This document shows, in pieces, positions 17,416-25,165 of a stretch of 64,000 bases of DNA. The notes beneath the pieces are model-generated. The model was not told the origin of the DNA and did not search any database. It saw only the letters and a list, made by a program, of their open reading frames with translations. The DNA comes from Acidobacteriota bacterium (GTDB lineage: Bacteria > Acidobacteriota > Blastocatellia > Pyrinomonadales > Pyrinomonadaceae): assembly GCA_023389035.1 (NCBI GenBank), contig JAEWFC010000030.1, positions 186,001-250,000 on the forward strand, in the 5' to 3' direction. Positions within the stretch are counted from its first letter, which is position 1; each line of letters opens with the position of its first letter. Position numbers and translations under genes: made by a program.

Positions 17416-18426
17416 ATGAGCGATTACAAGGAAAAATTCGAAAAGTGGCAGCGCGAGGCGAAAGAGAAATTTGACGAGATAGACAAGCAGCTCGGCATTA
17501 AGGAAAAGGTGGGCGAAGGTGCTCGCGTCGTCGTCGAAACGGCTCAAAAGAGTGCGGAGAAGATCAAATCAGAAGCGGAGCGGTCTGACGTTGCCAAACA
17601 GGCAGTGAAGGCGGCCGAGAATACTATCAAGTCCGCCGAAGAGACGGCAAAAAAGGTGTGGGACGCCAGCGAACCGCTCCGTGACGCGGCTGAAGATGCG
17701 GGCGAAAGCGCCGGTTCTGCGGCAGCCGACGCCGGTCGTGTTGCCGTCGATGTCATCCAGGCCGCAGGCGAGAAAGCGAGCGAGATCTTTTCAGGTGCCC
17801 GCGATGCGGTCGAGACAAATGCAAAGCGCGCCGCTAAGGCATTTAGCTTTGGCGCCGGCTGGACGCGAACCATCGATTCTGCCTTCAGGTCGCTGTCAAG
17901 CGCGTCCGGATGGATCCAGGAAAATCCCGTGCAGGCTGCGGCGACAGGTGCCTCGATGGCGGTGGGCGCCGGCCTCGGCGTTGTGTTCACGGGCATCAGT
18001 TCGCATTGGTTTTTCAATTCCGCGTTGCCGGCTTGGTCCGTGAAAGCGATCGGAGATCAGTTCAATGATTTTCTCAAACGAAAGGAAGATCTGATAGAGA
18101 AGGGCAAACTTACCGAGGCAGAAACGGAACGGATCCGCTTCGAGCGCGACATCGCAAAGAGGATCGGTGCTCCGATGCTCGGTGCTTTCTCATTCGCGTC
18201 AGGCGCCGTGATGATGGCCAACGTTCTTAACCCGAAGACCGTGACAGGTGCACCGATCGACTGGTTGCTCGGTGGGAATCCGCTGCTCGAGGGCGTGTGG
18301 TTCTTCGGCAACGGCATGGTCTGCTTTAAGACCAGCTACGACTTTTTCATGATCGCCCTAGATGGCCATAAGGACGTCGAAAAGATGGTGCGCGAGATCA
18401 AGGGGCTGCTGCCCGTTGCCGAATAG
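17416..18426 (+). CDS. Coiled amphipathic-helix protein with C-terminal membrane segments
   Basis: 336 residues from the ATG at 17416, chosen over an upstream in-frame ATG at 17371 because a GGGGAAG Shine-Dalgarno precedes it. Residues 1-150 are a long Ala/Lys/Glu-rich amphipathic helix (repeats such as KSAEKIKSEAERS and AENTIKSAEETAKKV), reminiscent of LEA or apolipoprotein-like proteins. A glycine-rich hydrophobic stretch (about 175-200), a charged helix (FLKRKEDLIEKGKL) and two more hydrophobic stretches (about 255-320) follow. No known enzymatic motif. It may coat or shape a membrane or protect against desiccation; this is speculation. Convergent with the site-2 protease gene, 3 nt apart. 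Confidence 0.75.
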   Translation: MSDYKEKFEKWQREAKEKFDEIDKQLGIKEKVGEGARVVVETAQKSAEKIKSEAERSDVAKQAVKAAENTIKSAEETAKKVWDASEPLRDAAEDAGESAGSAAADAGRVAVDVIQAAGEKASEIFSGARDAVETNAKRAAKAFSFGAGWTRTIDSAFRSLSSASGWIQENPVQAAATGASMAVGAGLGVVFTGISSHWFFNSALPAWSVKAIGDQFNDFLKRKEDLIEKGKLTEAETERIRFERDIAKRIGAPMLGAFSFASGAVMMANVLNPKTVTGAPIDWLLGGNPLLEGVWFFGNGMVCFKTSYDFFMIALDGHKDVEKMVREIKGLLPVAE

Positions 18427-18429
18427 CGA

Positions 18430-19455
18430 TCAGGTTATCCTGATCGGGAACGGCGCAAAACTAAGCACAAACATCAGAAGCGTAAGGAAAGCGATCGCCT
18501 TACGCTTTTTGTCTAGCGGCGACGTATCCCAGGGCTGAGGATGGCCGACCCGCAGCATCACTCCGAGCAGGACCGCGATCAGAAAACCGCTCGGGCTGTT
18601 GAATAAATAGAAGCCGACGACCGAGAGAACCGACATCAGCACGAACGCGATGCGTCCCGCCCACCAATGCACGCGCTCGCCGAGAACGGCGTAAACCGCA
18701 TGCCCGCCATCGAGCTGCCCTGAGGGTATCAGATTCAACGCGGTCACCAGCAGGCCGACCCAGCCCGCGAAATAAAAAGGATTCCCGACGCCAAGACTGA
18801 TATCGATCGACGCCGCCGCCGCGATCAGCTGCATCAATAGCGGGTCCGCAAAAACTATCGCACCCTCGGGTATCGGTGTTCCAGCCGGAACAGTTTCCAT
18901 CGTCAGAACGCCGATAACCGCGATAGGCAAAAGAGCAATAAACCCGGCGATCGGTCCGGCGACGCCGATATCGAAAACAGCACGCCTCGACGGCATCGGC
19001 GAGACTATCTTAATGAACGCCCCAAAAGTTCCCGCCGGGCCTATCATCGGCGGCGTCGGGATAAAGAACGGCAGCGTCGCGTCAACGCCGTAGATCCTGC
19101 ACGCAACGTAGTGCCCCATCTCGTGCGAGATCAGGATGAATAATAGCGAGAGCGAAAATTTGAGGCCGTTCGCGAGCAGTGTCGTGTCGGTCACAAGCTG
19201 CTGGATCACGCCTGCGATCATAGCTGCATACTGGATCGGCAGCGACAAAAGGAAAGCTACAAGCTCCGGGAAGGAACGCGGATCGCCTTCCGGAAAGATC
19301 GGTATCGTTCCGAACGGATAGATCGAGCCCGCGATCGTCGCGGTCACCAGCGTAATTAGCAAAAGCAGAAAATGAAACGCCCAAGTGCGAGGCGTTGGCC
19401 GCATAGCAGCTCGCTCGAGCCGGTCAGGCATGCCCAGGGGTTGGAAATCGTGCAT
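18430..19455 (-). CDS. Site-2 protease family (M50) membrane metalloprotease
   Basis: 341 residues with six or more membrane helices. The zinc motif HEMGH (residues 111-115) lies in a helix and the third ligand is expected in NLIPSGQLDGGHAVYAVLG, the S2P variant of NPxDGG. Such enzymes cleave proteins within membranes, often to release anti-sigma factors. The family variant with DATLPFFIPTPP and no PDZ domain is common in plants and bacteria (EGY-like). The start is uncertain: 19455 abuts the T tract of the HU terminator, and in-frame ATGs at 19431 and 19404 are alternatives. Convergent with the preceding gene. Confidence 0.9.
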   Translation of the reverse strand: MHDFQPLGMPDRLERAAMRPTPRTWAFHFLLLLITLVTATIAGSIYPFGTIPIFPEGDPRSFPELVAFLLSLPIQYAAMIAGVIQQLVTDTTLLANGLKFSLSLLFILISHEMGHYVACRIYGVDATLPFFIPTPPMIGPAGTFGAFIKIVSPMPSRRAVFDIGVAGPIAGFIALLPIAVIGVLTMETVPAGTPIPEGAIVFADPLLMQLIAAAASIDISLGVGNPFYFAGWVGLLVTALNLIPSGQLDGGHAVYAVLGERVHWWAGRIAFVLMSVLSVVGFYLFNSPSGFLIAVLLGVMLRVGHPQPWDTSPLDKKRKAIAFLTLLMFVLSFAPFPIRIT

Positions 19456-19456
19456 A

Positions 19457-19504
19457 AAAAACGACCGCAGATATTAAGTGTAGCAGTCTCACTTAGCATC
19501 TGCG
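19457..19504 (-). terminator. Rho-independent terminator of the HU gene
   Basis: A long hairpin with 15-nt arms (19466-19480 and 19490-19504), paired as 7 bp, a 2x2 mismatch and 6 bp around a 9-nt loop. On the minus strand it is followed by a run of six T. The T run touches the first start codon of the downstream site-2 protease gene, which is unusually tight. Confidence 0.75.
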
Positions 19505-19531
19505 ACCGGGAAAAAGATCGAATTTTCTGGT

Positions 19532-19816
19532 TTAGGGTCGATCCAAAACGGCTTGGGCGGATAGATCTTTGCCCGGTTTGAATCGGATGGTCTTTCCGGC
19601 CGGAATAGGTACCTCAGTACCGGTTCTCGGGTTTCGCCCCACGCCGCGCTTTCGAGGCTTTACAACAAACACCCCAAACCCGCGGAGCTCAATACGCTTA
19701 CCGGCGGCCAAGGCGTCTTTCATCGCGTTAAAAAGCGAATCGACGACCTGTTCGGCTTTCTGCTTTGAGACACCGGTCTTATCGGCAACTTGGTTGACGA
19801 TATCTAGCTTGATCAT
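19532..19816 (-). CDS. HU-family histone-like DNA-binding protein
   Basis: 94-residue nucleoid protein. It has the HU/IHF fold: helical dimer region (about 1-45), GFGVFVVKPRKRGVGRNPRTG with the DNA-intercalating beta-arm, and the closing PAGKTIRFKPGKDL. A strong AGGAGGGATCA Shine-Dalgarno precedes the ATG, and a near-consensus sigma-70 promoter is upstream, fitting a highly expressed gene. It has its own terminator. Confidence 0.97.
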   Translation of the reverse strand: MIKLDIVNQVADKTGVSKQKAEQVVDSLFNAMKDALAAGKRIELRGFGVFVVKPRKRGVGRNPRTGTEVPIPAGKTIRFKPGKDLSAQAVLDRP

Positions 19817-19879
19817 TGATCCCTCCTTTTTTCAGCGATAAACGGGGAAAGAAACAACGGTGATGCAACGTAAACCCAT

Positions 19880-19907
19880 AATATACCTGTAAACCTCGCA
19901 ATGTCAA
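19880..19907 (-). promoter_or_regulatory. Sigma-70 promoter of the HU gene
   Basis: On the minus strand TTGACA (19902-19907) is followed after 16 nt by TATATT (19880-19885); an overlapping TATTAT gives 18-nt spacing. The predicted start of transcription lies about 55 nt upstream of the HU start codon. The -35 box overlaps the end of the alpha/beta hydrolase gene, so HU has an independent promoter. Confidence 0.7.
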
Positions 19908-20824
19908 GATTTACGCGCAGCCGCAGCTTGAAGATCGGTTCTGAATTTGAGATAGCTCTCGATCACATCCGACGGGGCTTCCAAATGCGGAAAATGCCCG
20001 ATCTCCGGTAGTTCAACCACTTTAACGTTGCCGACGACCACTTCCCTAAAACGCTCGACGACGTGCTTACCGGCGACCGGGTCGGAACTTCCATTGATTA
20101 GTAAAACGGGAATATCACTCCGCTTCAGCGCACCGACCCAACGGTCGCGATTTGCGGTTCGCTCGTTCATATACCTCATCAGCTTTGGCGTCAGCGCCTT
20201 TCCACCCTCTAAGTTCAGTAGCTGTGCATAGTCTGCAAGTTCGTCGTCAGTCGGTTTTGTACCGGCTCCGAAGATCGAGGACAGTCCGTTAGGAAATGCT
20301 CGATCCGGAACAAACGGGGCGAAGATGTCGCCTAAAGGGCTAATAAGCAGTTTCTGAGCAAGCAGCGGCCGGTGAACCTCCGGAAACAGCGCTCCGTTCA
20401 TAAAACAGATCGAAGCTATATCAAATCCCAGCCGGCCTTCTTCCCGACGTGCCTGCAGTTCTTGGGTGATCGTGTTTCCCTGGTCGTGCGACAGAATGTG
20501 GATCCGGACTGCACCGGTCGCGGCCGCAACGCTCTCGAATACATCAGCCTGAAGCCGTATCGTGTAGTCGATCGAACGCGGCTTTGCCGAAAATCCGTAA
20601 CCCAACATATCGAATGCGAGCATCGGAAGATGGTCTGATAGTTTGTCCCAGATCTTTCGGTAGTCGTACGACGATGTCGGGAAAGCGTGCAGGCAGATGG
20701 TCGGCTCCGCAGACGGCTCGCTTCGGCGGAAAAAAATCGCATGCCCGTTGTGCTGCAGAAACTCGCCTGATGACCGCCAGAGCCGTAAGGTACGAGAAAG
20801 CTCTTTCTCCGTTCTAGCGGGCAT
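19904..20824 (-). CDS. Alpha/beta hydrolase (haloalkane dehalogenase/epoxide hydrolase-like)
   Basis: 306 residues from the ATG at 20824 (an alternative at 20842 adds six residues). The nucleophile elbow is SHDQGN with Asp114 instead of Ser, which is the hallmark of haloalkane dehalogenases and epoxide hydrolases, not esterases. The oxyanion segment HAFPTSSYDYRKIW and the C-terminal catalytic His in EIGHFPHLEAP are present, and a helical cap follows the nucleophile (about 125-225). No signal peptide. Substrate cannot be read from the sequence; haloacid, epoxide or hydroxynitrile chemistry are options. Confidence 0.85.
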   Translation of the reverse strand: MPARTEKELSRTLRLWRSSGEFLQHNGHAIFFRRSEPSAEPTICLHAFPTSSYDYRKIWDKLSDHLPMLAFDMLGYGFSAKPRSIDYTIRLQADVFESVAAATGAVRIHILSHDQGNTITQELQARREEGRLGFDIASICFMNGALFPEVHRPLLAQKLLISPLGDIFAPFVPDRAFPNGLSSIFGAGTKPTDDELADYAQLLNLEGGKALTPKLMRYMNERTANRDRWVGALKRSDIPVLLINGSSDPVAGKHVVERFREVVVGNVKVVELPEIGHFPHLEAPSDVIESYLKFRTDLQAAAARKS

Positions 20825-20877
20825 GGTGTAAAATCCTATCACGCTTTAGTTAACAAAGATCGCACGGGGGAAAAGGA

Positions 20878-21705
20878 ATGCTTTGGAGGAATCAACGTCA
20901 GAGTTCAAATATCGATGACCGCCGCGGAATGGGCGGCAGAGGCATTGCGATGGGCGGCGGCGGGATCGGTGTCTTGATCCTCGCGGCGATCGTGTGTCTG
21001 CTCGGCGGTGATCCCCGTCAGCTTCTCGAAGGCACCGGGCCGGCACAGCCTCAAGGCCCCCAGACCACCAACAACCGCACGAACCGCCAGCCGGACGAGC
21101 AGCAGCAGTTCGTCGCAGCCGTTCTCGGAAGTACAGAGGACGCGTGGGGTCAGATATTGCCGCAGCAAGCACGTATCCCTTATCGCAAGCCCGTGCTTAC
21201 GCTTTTTGACGGCCAGGTTTCCTCAGCATGCGGGTATGCGAGTGCGGCCTCAGGACCATTCTATTGCCCCGGCGACAGTCGGCTTTATTTGGATTTTGAT
21301 TTCTTCCGCGAACTTGAACGCGAATTCCGGGCACCCGGCGATTTTGCACAGGCCTACGTCATTGCACATGAGGTCGGGCACCACGTGCAGAACGTGCTGG
21401 GAACGATGGCTCGCGTTCAGCGGGCCGGCCCCGACAACCGTCTTTCCGTGGGATTGGAACTCCAGGCAGACTGCTATGCCGGCATTTGGGCAAAGTTTGC
21501 TCAGGAAAAGGGGTTGCTTGAAACAGGTGACGTTGAGGAGGCATTGCGGGCGGCCGAGTCTGTGGGCGACGATATGATACAGCGTCGAACGCAGGGCGTG
21601 ATCAGGCCCGAGACCTTCACGCACGGCTCAGCCGAGCAGAGGCGAAAAGCTTTCATGGTCGGTATGCAGACGGGCAGCATGCAGCAATGCGATCCATTTA
21701 AGTAG
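20878..21705 (+). CDS. YpfJ-family neutral zinc metallopeptidase
   Basis: 275 residues. The Arg/Gly-rich start (LWRNQRQSSNIDDRRG) and a single N-terminal membrane helix (GIGVLILAAIVCLLGG) are followed by a linker and the peptidase domain with HEVGHHVQN (zinc motif HEVGH at residues 164-168) and the downstream LELQADCYAGIWA acidic ligand region, as in the KPN_02809/YpfJ family. It is probably anchored in the inner membrane with the catalytic part outside. A GGGGGAAAAGGA Shine-Dalgarno precedes the ATG. Divergent from the alpha/beta hydrolase and overlapping by 8 nt with the convergent next gene. Confidence 0.93.
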   Translation: MLWRNQRQSSNIDDRRGMGGRGIAMGGGGIGVLILAAIVCLLGGDPRQLLEGTGPAQPQGPQTTNNRTNRQPDEQQQFVAAVLGSTEDAWGQILPQQARIPYRKPVLTLFDGQVSSACGYASAASGPFYCPGDSRLYLDFDFFRELEREFRAPGDFAQAYVIAHEVGHHVQNVLGTMARVQRAGPDNRLSVGLELQADCYAGIWAKFAQEKGLLETGDVEEALRAAESVGDDMIQRRTQGVIRPETFTHGSAEQRRKAFMVGMQTGSMQQCDPFK

Positions 21706-22234
21706 CAGGCGTAAAGGGCCGCCCGTAGATCTCTTGATAAACCCAGCCGAGCACGCGAGCTTCGGCCGTGCAGAGAGTTTCCATCCAGCAGCTCGAAAGA
21801 TAAAGCCGACGCTCGAGATTGTTGGTTAGCAGCTCCGACTTTTTCAGCGGCGACCATTCGGGATTTTTATCCAGATCGTTTGCCTCAGTGATCTGCCGTT
21901 TCGTTTCCTTTGACTCGTGAAGAGCCGCGAGCACGTCGTTTAGCCACAATCCCAAAAGCGGTTCAGAATTGTTTTCCTGCAGTGCCTGAAAGGCACCGAT
22001 CGCGAATCGAGCCTCGGCATTTTCGAACGGATAGACCGGCGTCCCATTCGCAGAGTCATCTGCCTGCTTCCACTGGAACAGCTCCTCGGTCTTCACATGC
22101 CGCATTCGCGCAGTTCGTTCGTCGTAATTGAGGAACCACTCGAGAAGATCCGCTAGCGAACTGCTTTCGATCCCGCCGTCGGCGTTTCGCTTCAGCTTAG
22201 GGGGTTCAACGGTCTGTGATTGAGGCTCGGCCAT
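21698..22234 (-). CDS. Hypothetical protein
   Basis: 178 residues, soluble, acidic, mostly helical. The N-terminus is polar and probably disordered (MAEPQSQTVEPPKLKR); conserved-looking hydrophobic helices follow (LADLLEWFLNYDERTARM, EARFAIGAFQALQ, PLLGLWLNDVLAALHES, LYLSSCWMETLCTAEARVLGWVYQEIYG). No catalytic or DNA-binding motif is recognised. Its 3' end overlaps the YpfJ-like gene by 8 nt tail-to-tail. Confidence 0.75.
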   Translation of the reverse strand: MAEPQSQTVEPPKLKRNADGGIESSSLADLLEWFLNYDERTARMRHVKTEELFQWKQADDSANGTPVYPFENAEARFAIGAFQALQENNSEPLLGLWLNDVLAALHESKETKRQITEANDLDKNPEWSPLKKSELLTNNLERRLYLSSCWMETLCTAEARVLGWVYQEIYGRPFTPAT

Positions 22235-22308
22235 ATTGTTGACGGAAAACCAGATTATTCCATTGACCCGCGTCTATTTCAATCATGCAGCGAAGTGACG
22301 GCTATTCT

Positions 22309-22337
22309 TTGACATTACAAAGTAGCTGAACCATACT
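22309..22337 (+). promoter_or_regulatory. Sigma-70 promoter for the TM2-riboflavin synthase genes
   Basis: TTGACA (22309-22314), a 17-nt spacer and CATACT (22332-22337) precede the TM2-domain gene; transcription would begin about 30 nt before its start codon. Confidence 0.6.
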
Positions 22338-22374
22338 TATTTCGCCCAAAACCACAGGAGCCCAAACCGAAATT

Positions 22375-22791
22375 ATGGCCACAAACTACGTATCTTGTCC
22401 GAGTTGTCATTCACAAAATCCCGGAAATTTCACGACCTGCTCAAACTGCGGAACGATGCTGCCTATAGCACCTATGCCTATGCAGCCTGCAGCCGGTTAT
22501 GGGCAGACAAAGCTGCCCGGTGCCGATAAAAAGATCGCCGCCGGTATCTGCGGAATCGTGCTCGGCGGTCTCGGCATTCACAAATTCGTTCTTGGATACC
22601 AACAGGAAGGCATCATTATGCTTTCCGTCTATCTCGTTTCCTTTATAATCGCGATCGTTACGTGTGGGATCGGGACACCGCTAGTGCTTGTCACGACCGT
22701 GATCGGAATAATCGAGGGGATCATTTACCTGACGAAGTCCGACGAAGAATTCGTGCAGACCTACATAATGAACAAAAAGCCCTGGTTCTAA
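22375..22791 (+). CDS. Zinc-ribbon TM2-domain membrane protein
   Basis: 138 residues. An N-terminal zinc ribbon (CPSCHS and CSNCG, residues about 8-25) is joined by a Pro/Met-rich linker to a TM2 domain: GICGIVLGGLGIHKFVLGYQQEGIIML followed by a second long helix and a short segment. TM2 proteins are small two-helix membrane proteins of unknown function, often with a DRF- or HKF-type motif between the helices, seen here as HKF. Directly followed (3 nt) by riboflavin synthase, so the two share a transcript. Confidence 0.88.
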   Translation: MATNYVSCPSCHSQNPGNFTTCSNCGTMLPIAPMPMQPAAGYGQTKLPGADKKIAAGICGIVLGGLGIHKFVLGYQQEGIIMLSVYLVSFIIAIVTCGIGTPLVLVTTVIGIIEGIIYLTKSDEEFVQTYIMNKKPWF

Positions 22792-22794
22792 ATA

Positions 22795-23406
22795 GTGTTC
22801 ACAGGAATTATCGAAGAACTCGGACGCGTTTCGGCTTTGGAAGACCAAGCCGGGGGCGTCCGAATCGTTATTGAAGCGAGGGTCGTGACCGAGGGCACCG
22901 CCGACGGCGATTCAATTGCAGTCAACGGCGTATGTCTTACGGCCCTGGACGTGCAAAGTGGCTCGTTCGCTTCGGACGTCTCGCCGGAAACCCTAAACGT
23001 AACGACGATCGGCACACTCAAGGTCGGGTCGGCCGTGAACCTCGAGCGCGCGGTGACGCCGGTAACACGCCTTGGCGGCCACATCGTTCAAGGCCACGTC
23101 GATGCGCGCGGCACCTTTATTTCCGCCGACCGGAGCGGTGATTATTGGACAGTAACTTTCGGGTTTCCGCCTCAGATCGCCTCATACCTCATTCACAAAG
23201 GCTCTATCGCGGTGGAGGGAATCAGTCTCACCGTTGCCGCTTTGCACGACGACGCTTTCGAGGTCGCCGTGATACCAAAGACCTGGGAAAAGACCAACCT
23301 TTCCGCTCTCGCTGCCGGCAGCCCGGTAAACCTCGAAGCAGACCTTATCGCAAAGTACATCGAGCGAATGATACAAACCCGCTCTTCCGATTCGCGTATT
23401 GTTTAA
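22795..23406 (+). CDS. ribE: Riboflavin synthase, alpha subunit
   Basis: 203-residue enzyme that dismutates two 6,7-dimethyl-8-ribityllumazine molecules to riboflavin. The start is the GTG at 22795, giving the family-typical MFTGIIEE; it lies 3 nt after the TM2 stop without its own Shine-Dalgarno, implying coupled translation. The two lumazine-binding repeats are visible (about residues 1-97 with DGDSIAVNGVCLTA and 98-195 with KGSIAVEGISLTV), as are GGHIVQGHVDARG and the C-terminal YIERM. No FMN riboswitch or other rib genes are nearby, so the gene stands apart from the rest of the pathway. Confidence 0.96.
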   Translation: MFTGIIEELGRVSALEDQAGGVRIVIEARVVTEGTADGDSIAVNGVCLTALDVQSGSFASDVSPETLNVTTIGTLKVGSAVNLERAVTPVTRLGGHIVQGHVDARGTFISADRSGDYWTVTFGFPPQIASYLIHKGSIAVEGISLTVAALHDDAFEVAVIPKTWEKTNLSALAAGSPVNLEADLIAKYIERMIQTRSSDSRIV

Positions 23407-23460
23407 GACGCAGCGGGATTCGGCTTCAACAGCGAAGCGGTTCTCAATGCAGAAAACATT

Positions 23461-23823
23461 ATGAGATTCGCTCGATACGTATTTGCCGCCGCTGGTATCT
23501 GGGGCCTGCTAGTTCTTATTCCGTTATACTTTGCGGAACCTGATGGCCTGACCCGGCCCGAATTCTACTACGGCTTCATCGGCATCGCTTTAGCCTTTCA
23601 ATTTGTCTTCTTTCTGATCGCAACCGATCCCGCCAGGTATCGCAAGATCATGGCGGTAGCGGTTATCGAAAAGCTCGCCTTCGCAGTGCCCGCCGTTGTG
23701 CTTTATCTTCAAGGCCGTCTAAGTCCGGATATGCTCGCCGCGGGTTTGATCGACCTGTTCCTTGGAGTACTTTTCGTCATCAGCTATGTGAAGACGCCTG
23801 CTGAGCTTGAAGGATCTCTATAA
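23461..23823 (+). CDS. Small four-helix membrane protein
   Basis: 120 residues with four hydrophobic helices (about 5-23, 36-55, 64-84 and 90-110), charged loops, and a polar C-terminus. No family was recognised, although small DoxX-like or uncharacterised membrane proteins look similar. It follows ribE by 54 nt and is closed by a terminator hairpin. Confidence 0.7.
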   Translation: MRFARYVFAAAGIWGLLVLIPLYFAEPDGLTRPEFYYGFIGIALAFQFVFFLIATDPARYRKIMAVAVIEKLAFAVPAVVLYLQGRLSPDMLAAGLIDLFLGVLFVISYVKTPAELEGSL

Positions 23824-23826
23824 AAA

Positions 23827-23863
23827 ACGGCGGCCGTATGAAAACAGCCGCCGTGCATTTTTT
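23827..23863. terminator. Bidirectional terminator between the ribE group and pilC
   Basis: The stem ACGGCGGC (23827-23834) pairs with GCCGCCGT (23847-23854); a TTTTTT run follows on the plus strand, and the mirror A run lies just before the stem for minus-strand transcripts of pilC. Confidence 0.85.
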
Positions 23864-23882
23864 GAATAAAGGGTGGTAAGCC

Positions 23883-25115
23883 CTATTTGGCTCCGCCGGC
23901 GAGTTTGCCGATCAGCGAGAACAGCGGTAAGTACATCGAGATAACGATCGATCCGATGGTGATACCGAGAAACGCGATGAGCACAGGTTCGATCATCGCC
24001 AGCAGGTCGGCGATAGCAGTATCCACTTCTTCCTCGTAAAAGTCAGCGATCTTGCCAAGCATCGCATCGAGTGCACCGGTCTGTTCACCGACGCCTATCA
24101 TCTGCCCGACCATGTGCGGGAAGACCTTTGTCTGCTTCAGCGGATCGACGAAGTTCTCACCGCGTTCCACACCGGCACGGACCTTGAGGATCGCATCCTC
24201 AATGACCACGTTGCCGGCCGTCTTTGCGGTAATATCAAGCGACTGCAGGATCGGAACACCTGATGAAAGCAGCGTCGAGAGGATCCGTGAGAAACGAGCA
24301 ACCGCGACCTTGCGGAGGATATCGCCAAAGATCGGAAGCTTCAGCAGCAGCGAATCGATCTGCCACTTGCCCTTTTCCGTCTTGTAATAATATTTGGTAC
24401 CGACGGCCGCACCGATCAGAGTTACCAACATCGTGAGTCCGCCCCAGCCGGCAAGGAAACTACTGATTCCCATCACGATGCGAGTCGGCAGCGGCAGCAA
24501 TTCGCCAGGGCCGAGCAGTCCGATAAAGATCTGTTCGAACTGCGGGATCACGACAACCATGATGATCGCGATCGCACCGATCGCAACGGCGACGACCGCC
24601 GTCGGATAGATCGACGCTGAGATGATGCTTCGCTTGAGCTTTACGACCTTTTCAATCAGGGTCGCGAGCCGCTGTAGGATCAGATCCAGAACACCGCCCG
24701 TTTCACCGGCCTCGACCATATGGGTGTAAAGCGAATCAAACACTTTCGGATGTTTTTCCAATGCCTGGTAAAGCGTCGCGCCTTCCTCAACGTTCTGACG
24801 AACCTGACGGAGCACATCCTTGAAAAAGACGTTCTGCTGTTGTTCGGCGAGGATATCGATACACTGCACGAGCGGCAGTCCGGCATCGATCATCACTGAA
24901 AACTGCCTGGTGAAAACGGCCAGTTCCTTGGCCTTCACCTTCTGGCGACGGCCGAGTTTCGGTATCGAGACCACCCGGCTTTTCTCGGTCGCCTGGGTCA
25001 TGATGATCTGCTCGCGTCGCAGCAGGGCCCGGAGTTCATCCTGGCTCTTCGCATCGCGTTCGCCGTCGACCATCTCATTAAGGCGATTACGTCCTTTGAA
25101 TACGAATGTTGGCAT
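23883..25115 (-). CDS. pilC: Type IV pilus inner-membrane platform protein PilC
   Basis: 410 residues of the GspF/PilC family, the polytopic platform on which PilB and PilT act. It has two T2SSF domains (about residues 70-190 and 275-395) with the motifs FTRQFSVMIDAGLPLVQCIDIL and FSRILSTLLSSGVPILQSLDI, and three membrane helices (about 170-195, 215-240, 380-400). The N-terminal basic region (FVFKGRNRLNEMVDGE) is normal. It is the last gene of the pilB-x-pilT-pilC operon, 50 nt after pilT. Confidence 0.96.
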   Translation of the reverse strand: MPTFVFKGRNRLNEMVDGERDAKSQDELRALLRREQIIMTQATEKSRVVSIPKLGRRQKVKAKELAVFTRQFSVMIDAGLPLVQCIDILAEQQQNVFFKDVLRQVRQNVEEGATLYQALEKHPKVFDSLYTHMVEAGETGGVLDLILQRLATLIEKVVKLKRSIISASIYPTAVVAVAIGAIAIIMVVVIPQFEQIFIGLLGPGELLPLPTRIVMGISSFLAGWGGLTMLVTLIGAAVGTKYYYKTEKGKWQIDSLLLKLPIFGDILRKVAVARFSRILSTLLSSGVPILQSLDITAKTAGNVVIEDAILKVRAGVERGENFVDPLKQTKVFPHMVGQMIGVGEQTGALDAMLGKIADFYEEEVDTAIADLLAMIEPVLIAFLGITIGSIVISMYLPLFSLIGKLAGGAK

Positions 25116-25165
25116 TGCGTTCTTTGCTCCTTAGTCTTACAGGTTTCGGCGTACCGAAAAATTAC

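Noticed and set aside
18427..18446. CGATCAGG/CCTGATCG inverted repeat at the end of two convergent genes
   Set aside because: It has no T tract and overlaps the last codons of the minus-strand gene, so it may be chance or a weak terminator; not reported as a feature.
22700..22800. FMN riboswitch upstream of riboflavin synthase
   Set aside because: The gene starts 3 nt after the TM2 gene stop, leaving no leader, and no riboswitch-like conserved blocks were seen in the upstream region.
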